DNA of 42,935 nucleotides from Bifidobacterium hapali. GTDB lineage: Bacteria; Actinomycetota; Actinomycetes; Actinomycetales; Bifidobacteriaceae. The notes below the pieces were generated by a model that saw only the letters and a program-made list of their open reading frames with translations, was not told where the DNA came from and did not search any database. Both the position numbers and the translations under genes were made by a program. Below are positions 37,088 to 42,935 of the stretch, one piece after another. Location of the stretch: the NCBI RefSeq assembly GCF_002259755.1, contig NZ_MWWY01000010.1, positions 1 to 42,935 of the forward strand, written 5' to 3'. The stretch's first letter is position 1, and each line of letters opens with the position of its first letter.

Positions 37088-37388
37088 GGCCGTAACTCAG
37101 CAAGAAGCACACGCTACTGCTGAGTTACGGCCGTTTTTATACCGTCAAACGGCCGTAACTCAATGTTAGGTGCGTGATAGTGCTGACTTACGGTCGTTTG
37201 GAGGGATGAAGAAGGCCGTAACTCAATGAGAAGCACGAGATGGTGCTCAGTTACGGCCGTTTTTGTACCGTCAAACGGCCGTAACTCAATGTTAGGTGCG
37301 TGATAGTGCTGAGTTACGGTCGTTTGGAGGGATGAAAAAGGCCGTAACTCAATGAGAAGCACGAGATAGTGCTCAGTTACGGCCTTTG
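37088..37388. repeat. Tandem palindrome array, family C, 63-bp period, five units
   Basis: GGCCGTAACTCA starts at 37088, 37151, 37214, 37277 and 37340, each exactly 63 bases apart. Each unit closes with TGA(G/C)TTACGG(C/T)C and an 18-22-base loop. Units 1 and 3 are followed by GTTTTT, as in Rho-independent terminators. Units 2 and 4, and likewise 3 and 5, are near-identical, showing duplication of a 126-bp pair. It fills the 326-base gap between the convergent CDF and cysS genes. Confidence 0.88.
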
Positions 37389-37396
37389 GACAACGC

Positions 37397-39064
37397 TTAC
37401 TTCAGGCTCCAAGTGGACCCTTGCGGGCCATCTTCGATGGCGATGCCGGCTGCGCCGAGCGCGTCACGAATCTGATCAGCCTTAGCAAAATCACGCGCCT
37501 TGCGAGCTTGCGCACGAGCGGTGAGCTGTTCGTTAATCAACGTATCAAGCACCTCATGCTCACGGTTCTCACTGTCAGCACCGGCCGCTGCAGTACCACC
37601 TACCCACGGTTCGGCTAGCGGATCGAGTCCCAGCGTATCGAGCATCGCGCGCACCGCAACCAATGCAGCACGTATTTCATCGCGAGCAGCGTCAGAATCC
37701 GCACGATCAGCCAGCTGACTGAGCAACGTGTTGCCGTTACGAATCGCAGTGAAAATCGCCGCAGTAGCTCCCGACACGTTCACATCGTCGTTCATCGCAG
37801 TCACGAAATCAGTCGGCAGTGCGTCCGCGCCTACGGACTCAATCTCTTCACGCTCAGGCTGACCGCCCAACGCTACGCCTGCGCGTTCGATAAAGTTCGA
37901 TACGCGATCATACGCAGCCTGCGCCTCAACCAGCGCCTGATCAGACCATTCAAGCATCGACCGATACTGCACTGAACCCAAAGCGTAACGCACTACCCAC
38001 GCCGAATGCTCAGCAAGCACGCTCGGCACCGACAATCCAGTGCCCAGCGACTTCGACATCTTCTCGCCCTTCGCAGTCACCCACGCCGAGTGCATCCAAC
38101 GAGCTGCAGAATCGTAACCGGCCGCGCGCGTCTGCGCCATCTCATTTTCGTGATGGGGAAAACGCAAGTCGAGTCCGCCGCCGTGAATGTCAAACATGCC
38201 GTCCAAGTAACGGTGACTCATCGCCGAGCATTCGATATGCCAGCCAGGTCGGCCCACGCCGAACGGCGTCGCCCAGCGCGCGTCCATCGGATCTGTATCT
38301 TTAGGTGCTTTCCACAGCGCGAAATCGCGCGGGTCATGCTTGTCAGGTGATAAATCAGCCGGATCAACCGGATTGTACTTGTCGTTACCTGCTGAATCCA
38401 CACTCGGACCCATACGGTCCGCAACAGCCGCAGCCTCGTCGACTTCAGCCGCAGTCGAGCCGTCTGCACTCTGCTTTTGATGCGTCAACTCGCCGTAGTG
38501 CGGCCAACTTGCCACGTCAAAATACACGTTGCCAGTCGGCTTGCCGTCGGCATCGCGTACAACGTAACCGTGACCGTTGTCAATAATGCGCTGGATCAGA
38601 TCAATCATGTCAATCATGTGACCGGTCGCGCGCGGCTCGTAAGTCGGCGGCAACACGCCGAGCGTATCGTATGCCTGCGTAAACTCGCGCTCGTAATAAT
38701 ATGCGCGCGCCCACCAACGCTGACCTGCAGCCGCAGCTTTATCGAGAATCTTGTCGTCGATATCAGTTACGTTGCGCACAAACGTGACCTGATAGCCGAG
38801 TCGCAGGAACCAGCGACGCACCACGTCGAACGCGACAGCCGCGCGAATGTGTCCGATGTGCGGGGACGACTGTACCGTTGCGCCACACACGTAGATGCCT
38901 ACTTGCCCGGGTTTGATCGGCTTGAATGGGGAGACGGTGTGTGTTGCGGTGTCGTAAAGTCGCAACGCGGATGCGGACTTGGCGATGGTCTGTCCGCAAG
39001 TGTTGGAATTCAGCGGTTCTTGAGCTTCAGTCATAGTCTTGAGCGTATTCGCGTTGGCCGACAT
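37397..39064 (-). CDS. cysS: Cysteinyl-tRNA synthetase
   Basis: 555-residue class I synthetase. It shows [21 protein letters not shown] (zinc Cys plus HIGH, about 56-72), [20 protein letters not shown] and HHENE (other zinc ligands), and KMSKS near 336. An extra Ala/Asp-rich insert ([24 protein letters not shown]) sits between the HIGH half and GWHIEC; bifidobacterial versions often carry such inserts. A second in-frame Met at codon 12 (MTEAQEP) is a possible start, and neither has a clear ribosome site. Confidence 0.96.
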   Translation of the reverse strand: MSANANTLKTMTEAQEPLNSNTCGQTIAKSASALRLYDTATHTVSPFKPIKPGQVGIYVCGATVQSSPHIGHIRAAVAFDVVRRWFLRLGYQVTFVRNVTDIDDKILDKAAAAGQRWWARAYYYEREFTQAYDTLGVLPPTYEPRATGHMIDMIDLIQRIIDNGHGYVVRDADGKPTGNVYFDVASWPHYGELTHQKQSADGSTAAEVDEAAAVADRMGPSVDSAGNDKYNPVDPADLSPDKHDPRDFALWKAPKDTDPMDARWATPFGVGRPGWHIECSAMSHRYLDGMFDIHGGGLDLRFPHHENEMAQTRAAGYDSAARWMHSAWVTAKGEKMSKSLGTGLSVPSVLAEHSAWVVRYALGSVQYRSMLEWSDQALVEAQAAYDRVSNFIERAGVALGGQPEREEIESVGADALPTDFVTAMNDDVNVSGATAAIFTAIRNGNTLLSQLADRADSDAARDEIRAALVAVRAMLDTLGLDPLAEPWVGGTAAAGADSENREHEVLDTLINEQLTARAQARKARDFAKADQIRDALGAAGIAIEDGPQGSTWSLK

Positions 39065-39240
39065 CGTGCGAGGAGCGAGGGATCGGTTGTTTGGGGAGTG
39101 TTACTGGCCGTAGAGCGGGCGAGTATTGGGTTATTGCTGGGTGAATACTAGGTAATTGCTGAGCGATTACTGAGAATTACTGACGATTGTGTGCGAAACG
39201 TGAACGTTTTGTTTACGTAGGTGATGTCACAATAGAGAGT

Positions 39241-39966
39241 ATGACTCGACCGCAAGTGTTGATTTTGCAGCATGTCCCGTGGGAAAAGCCGGGACGTATC
39301 CAGACCTATCTCGATGAGTTAGGTATGCCGTCACAAGTGCTGACCATCGTTGACAAGAAGAAGCCGGATCTTCCTGATTTCGATGAGATCGCTGGCGTGG
39401 TGATTATGGGTGGGCCGATGGGCGCGACCGATTATGACAAGTATCCCGGGCTTAAAGTCGAAACGAAACTCGCTAAAGCGGCGATTAGTGTCGGCAAGCC
39501 GGTGCTCGGCGTGTGTCTCGGCCATCAGATTATTGCCACCGCGTTGGGTGCGAAGTTGAGTCGGGGAGAGGCGCCGGAGATTGGCTTTGGCCCGCTTAAG
39601 CGCGTGGATAAGGACGACTATTTCTCCATGTGGGACAAGCAAGTCGACGTGCTGCACTGGCACAACGACGTGGTTGGACTGCCCGCGGATAGTCGGCTGC
39701 TTGCGCGTTCTGTGACTACTAAAGTGCAAGCGTTCCGCTTCGGCACGGCTTTGGGACTGCAATTCCATCTCGAAGTGAGTGCTCCGCTGCTTGAAGAGTG
39801 GCTTGACGAGCCGTCAATGGTCAAGGATCTCAAGGCTGCTGGTGGGTCGAAGTCACAGTTGCGGGAAGATTTTGCGCAATACGATCCGCAGATTTTGCCG
39901 CTTGCTGAGCAAGTGTTTTCTGGATTCGCGGCGCGGTGCAACACGTATGCGCAAACGTTGGCGTGA
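39241..39966 (+). CDS. Class I glutamine amidotransferase (GMP-synthase-like)
   Basis: 241 residues of the GATase1 fold. Visible: VVIMGGPMGATD, the nucleophile Cys in VLGVCLGHQIIATALGAKL, and the His-x-Glu of the triad in LGLQFHLEVS. Stand-alone members hydrolyse glutamine or gamma-glutamyl compounds; no synthetase partner is adjacent. An upstream start at 39187 is open, but ATG 39241 fits the family start (RPQVLILQHVPWE). Confidence 0.88.
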   Translation: MTRPQVLILQHVPWEKPGRIQTYLDELGMPSQVLTIVDKKKPDLPDFDEIAGVVIMGGPMGATDYDKYPGLKVETKLAKAAISVGKPVLGVCLGHQIIATALGAKLSRGEAPEIGFGPLKRVDKDDYFSMWDKQVDVLHWHNDVVGLPADSRLLARSVTTKVQAFRFGTALGLQFHLEVSAPLLEEWLDEPSMVKDLKAAGGSKSQLREDFAQYDPQILPLAEQVFSGFAARCNTYAQTLA

Positions 39967-39969
39967 TGT

Positions 39970-39998
39970 AAGACGGCAACTCAAAAAGTTGCCGTCTT
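39970..39998. terminator. 12-bp hairpin after the glutamine amidotransferase
   Basis: AAGACGGCAACT, loop CAAAA, AGTTGCCGTCTT. There is no T-tract in the rightward direction. It ends 18 bases before the ABC-F start codon and may be a terminator or a leader element. Confidence 0.5.
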
Positions 39999-40016
39999 CG
40001 GCTACATTGGTGCATT

Positions 40017-42254
40017 ATGCCGACTTACGATATTGGATTGGAACACGTTTCACTCGCTTTCGCTACCAAAACCATCTTCACTGATGTGACGCAAGGTGTT
40101 TTTGAGGGCGATCGCATCGGTATTGTTGGTCGCAATGGTGACGGCAAATCCACGCTGCTTCACCTGTTTAAGGGCACGCAAGAGCCGGATTCAGGCCGTG
40201 TGACCAAGCGCAATGGTCTGACGTTCGGCATGCTTGATCAGCGTGATCCGCTTGATGATAACGCAACCATTCGTGAAGCTGCGCTGGAAGGACGCGCGGA
40301 TTACGAGTGGGCTGCGGAAACGCGGTCGCGTGAAATCGTCGAAGCGTTGCTCGGCGGGATGAGTTTGGATGCGAAGATCGGCTCACTTTCTGGCGGTCAG
40401 CGTCGTCGTGCTGATTTGGCTCGTCTGCTGCTTCATGATTGGGATATTCTCGCGCTGGACGAGCCGACCAACCATCTGGACGTGGTCACGATTCACTGGC
40501 TGGCTGAGCATCTGAAAAATCGTTGGTCGCGCGGTGAAGGTGCACTGCTACTGGTGACCCACGATCGCTGGTTTTTGGACGAAGTGTGCGAATCGATGTG
40601 GGAAGTTCACGACGGGGTGATTGATCCATTCGAAGGTGGTTATTCTGCGTACATGCTGCAGCGTGTCGAACGTGATCGGCAAGCCGACGTGCGAGAGACA
40701 AAACGGCGCAATCTCGCTCGCAAGGAGCTTGCGTGGTTGTCTCGCGGTGCGCGTGCGCGTTCAACGAAACAGAAGTTCCATGTCAAGGCTGCGCGCGAAC
40801 TGATCGCTGATGTGCCGCCGATGCGCAACACGTTGGAATTGAAGCAAATGGCAACATCGCGCCTCGGCAAGCAGGTTGTCGATCTGATTGATGTGACTCA
40901 GATTTTCGAGCATGTAGCTGGTACGGTATCGGCGAGTGATGCGATTGACCCTGATGTTGCGGCGATGGCTGATTCTGCGTCGCGTGTCGACGTGGTCAAT
41001 CCCATGTATGCCGAGCCTCAAGTGCACGGTTCGATTGAAGTTGCGGTGACAGATATGGACGATCCGCGACTGGTAGATGCTGGCGTGCCTGAGGCGGTTG
41101 AGGCAGCTGCGGCTGCGCGAGCAGCTGAAGCTGCGATGAGTGACGAGGAACGTGCGACTCGCCGTCGCTTGACTGGCGGCGAAACCATTGGCGTGGATGA
41201 ATCCGTTGTTGATACGACGACGGCTGCGCGTCACGTTACGGTTACAGGCCGTAAGATTCTTGACGATGTGACGTGGCTGATCGGTCCTGGCGATCGATTT
41301 GGTATCGTTGGTGCGAACGGTGCTGGCAAGTCCACGCTGTTGAAATTACTTGACGGTTCGTTGACGCCGACTGCTGGTCATGTAAACATCGGCAAAACAG
41401 TTCGTTTCGCAGTACTTTCTCAGCGACTTGATGAGCTGGAGAAGCTCGGCAAATACAAGATTAAGGAAGTATTGAGCCGTTATAAGCCAAGTTATATCGT
41501 GGACGGCAAGGAAGTGACTCCCGGTCAGCTTATGGAACGGCTCGGCTTTGAGTCGGCGCAATTGATGACGCCGATCGCTGACCTGTCCGGTGGTCAGAAA
41601 CGTCGTATGCAGTTGCTGCTGATCTTGCTGGATGAGCCGAATGTGCTCATTATGGATGAGCCTGGCAACGATTTGGATACGGACATGCTCGCCGTAATGG
41701 AGGACTTGCTCGATACGTGGCCGGGCACTCTTATCGTGGTTTCTCACGACCGGTATCTGCTCGAACGTGTGACTGATGAACAGTTCGCGTTGATCGGCGG
41801 TAAAGTGCGTCATTTGCCCGGTGGTGTGCAGGATTATCTCGACATGGTCGAAGATTTGAAGAATGGCAAGCCGCTGCCTGTGCTCGAACCGGCGTATGGG
41901 AAGAAGCGCAAGGGAGTGAGTGCTGGTGCTGACACTACGGCGTCGGGTGATACTGGAGTGTCTTCAACGGCTGAGGCAACGGCGGATGCTGCTACGCAGA
42001 GTGAGAGCGATGAGATCAGTCGGCCCAAGCTCACTGGTAAAGCATTCCATGATGCGAGCAAGCGTGTGGCTGCTATTGACCGTAAACTCGCCAAACTTGA
42101 AGAGCAAAAAGCTGATCTCGAAGCGCAAATGGCTCAGCATAATCCAAGCGATTATGCAGGGCTCAACGCGCTCAACGAGCAGCTTAAAGCTGTGAACGAC
42201 GAATCTGACGACCTGACTGCCGAATGGATGGAGCTGTCTGAACAGCTTGAATAG
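40017..42254 (+). CDS. ABC-F family ATPase
   Basis: 745 residues with two ABC domains and no membrane segment. First domain: GRNGDGKST (about 38), LSGGQRRRADLARLLL, LALDEPTNHLD. Second: GANGAGKST (about 430), LSGGQKRRMQLLL, IMDEPGNDLD. The inter-domain linker has the basic ribosome-binding helix pair (RQADVRETKRRNLARKELAWLSRG) plus an Ala/Asp-rich insert of about 100 residues. The C-terminal coiled coil (KRVAAIDRKLAKLEEQKADLEAQMA) is of the Uup type. These proteins act in the ribosomal E site. The start ATG at 40017 has TACATT seven bases upstream and no ribosome site. Confidence 0.93.
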   Translation: MPTYDIGLEHVSLAFATKTIFTDVTQGVFEGDRIGIVGRNGDGKSTLLHLFKGTQEPDSGRVTKRNGLTFGMLDQRDPLDDNATIREAALEGRADYEWAAETRSREIVEALLGGMSLDAKIGSLSGGQRRRADLARLLLHDWDILALDEPTNHLDVVTIHWLAEHLKNRWSRGEGALLLVTHDRWFLDEVCESMWEVHDGVIDPFEGGYSAYMLQRVERDRQADVRETKRRNLARKELAWLSRGARARSTKQKFHVKAARELIADVPPMRNTLELKQMATSRLGKQVVDLIDVTQIFEHVAGTVSASDAIDPDVAAMADSASRVDVVNPMYAEPQVHGSIEVAVTDMDDPRLVDAGVPEAVEAAAAARAAEAAMSDEERATRRRLTGGETIGVDESVVDTTTAARHVTVTGRKILDDVTWLIGPGDRFGIVGANGAGKSTLLKLLDGSLTPTAGHVNIGKTVRFAVLSQRLDELEKLGKYKIKEVLSRYKPSYIVDGKEVTPGQLMERLGFESAQLMTPIADLSGGQKRRMQLLLILLDEPNVLIMDEPGNDLDTDMLAVMEDLLDTWPGTLIVVSHDRYLLERVTDEQFALIGGKVRHLPGGVQDYLDMVEDLKNGKPLPVLEPAYGKKRKGVSAGADTTASGDTGVSSTAEATADAATQSESDEISRPKLTGKAFHDASKRVAAIDRKLAKLEEQKADLEAQMAQHNPSDYAGLNALNEQLKAVNDESDDLTAEWMELSEQLE

Positions 42255-42391
42255 TTGAGGTTTTCAGGGGGTGTTCCTATGTTTTTGTCAACCGTGTGAG
42301 GGGTTGACGTGTCGCATTCTGGTTGGTTGTGGTGGGCGTGCTTCGCTTTGGCCTTGGCGATTCGTTGCCGTAGCCGGTGTTTGTGTTTTGT
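42255..42391. other. Noncoding right end of the IS110-type element
   Basis: 137 bases between the ABC-F stop and the transposase stop. GTCAACC (42287-42293) and GGTTGAC (42302-42308) form a hairpin. The rest is G/T-rich with no clear repeat. The IS border cannot be fixed because IS110 elements lack terminal inverted repeats. Confidence 0.4.
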
Positions 42392-42935
42392 TCAGGCGGC
42401 GAGGGTTTGTTCCTGGTAGAGGGTGCCGTTCTTGAGCATGCTGTAGATCACGTCGCAGCGGCGTCGGGCGAGGCAGATGATGGCGGCGTTGTGGTGTTTG
42501 CCTTGTCCTCGTTTGCGTTTGTAGTAGGCGATGGATGGCGGGTGTTTAGTGGAGGCGACAAACGCAGACTGCCATAGTGCGTTCTTGAGGCGTTTGTTGC
42601 CGCCCCGGGCGGGGTGTTCGCCTTTGATGCTGGTGCCGGATTGGCTGGTGATGGGCGCGATGCCGGCGTACGCGGCGAGGTGGGCCGCGTTTTTGAAGTT
42701 CGAGATGTTCCCGCCGATTGCGAGGAGGATGTTGCTTGCGGTCCTGGCGCCTATCCCGGGCATCGACGTCAGGACCGTGAGAAGAGGGTGATCGTTGAGG
42801 AGCTCCTCGACCTGCGAGGCGAGGTTGCGGCGCCGGTCCTTGATCTGTTTGATGTCGCGGGCGATCGAGGGGATGATGGTCTCGGCCATGTCGGTGCCGG
42901 GTACGGTAACGGTCTGTTCACCGATGGCCTTGAAC
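42392..42935 (-). CDS. IS110-family transposase, C-terminal part (runs off window)
   Basis: About 180 residues, open at the window edge. It has the IS116/IS110/IS902 Transposase_20 domain: LTSMPGIGARTASNILLAIG, AHLAAYAGIAPITSQSGTS, GGNKRLKNALWQSAFVAS, including the catalytic-region Ser typical of IS110 recombinases. The N-terminal DEDD RuvC-like domain lies beyond base 42935. The frame has no stop from 42392 to the edge. The element sits just behind the intact ABC-F gene. Confidence 0.93.
   Translation of the reverse strand, partial: FKAIGEQTVTVPGTDMAETIIPSIARDIKQIKDRRRNLASQVEELLNDHPLLTVLTSMPGIGARTASNILLAIGGNISNFKNAAHLAAYAGIAPITSQSGTSIKGEHPARGGNKRLKNALWQSAFVASTKHPPSIAYYKRKRGQGKHHNAAIICLARRRCDVIYSMLKNGTLYQEQTLAA

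Noticed and set aside
39065..39240. T-box or other aminoacyl-tRNA riboswitch near valS or cysS
   Set aside because: No T-box sequence (TGGNACCGCG-like) or long leader was found upstream of either synthetase.

Overview
The window looks like chromosomal DNA of a Bifidobacterium or close relative. The support is a moderately high-GC base composition, the housekeeping set clpB, gatCAB, rho, valS and cysS with several actinobacterial traits (Rho with a long disordered RD/RG-rich insert, a DUF2469 protein, an HspR-type HAIR operator before clpB, probable leaderless starts), and similarity of many products to bifidobacterial families. No tRNA, rRNA, CRISPR or prophage was recognised. A transposase fragment lies at each edge.

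Layout. 1-517: 5' part of a DDE/rve-type transposase whose insertion appears to have cut an LTA-synthase-like gene (518-2068). 2286-3437: rmlB-like dTDP-glucose 4,6-dehydratase. 3620-5700: an accessory-looking segment with a promoter and palindrome, two small overlapping unknown ORFs, and an AT-richer AAA/DUF4143 ATPase behind four 32-bp-spaced promoter repeats. 5717-6646: AEC permease. 6848-9658: HAIR-controlled clpB. 10128-13222: copper module, copA divergent from csoR around a palindromic operator; the CopA lacks most of its nucleotide-binding domain. 13304-16220: rmuC, a PRTase-fold protein and a SpoU methyltransferase. 16345-19715: gatC-gatA-gatB amidotransferase operon. 19970-21345: GNAT acetyltransferase and DUF2469 protein. 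21750-23339: FAD oxidoreductase. 23736-26069: rho. 26251-28812: aminotransferase divergent from an Lrp/AsnC regulator, then DUF2087. 29291-32652: chorismate mutase, a large secreted protein and a small membrane protein. 33010-39064: valS, a CDF-like transporter and cysS. 39241-42254: glutamine amidotransferase and ABC-F protein. 42392-42935: C-terminal part of an IS110-family transposase.

The most unusual content lies between the genes. There are two tandem palindrome arrays with an exact 62-bp period (9792 and 29014), two of an unrelated sequence with an exact 63-bp period (26086 and 37088), a dispersed MITE-like palindrome at six sites, two 87-88 nt hairpins with covarying stems and a conserved loop (21408-21638), and a hairpin cluster that has duplicated the end of valS. 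The strict helical phasing and compensatory changes suggest the arrays and twin hairpins are under structural constraint. What they do cannot be told from sequence alone.
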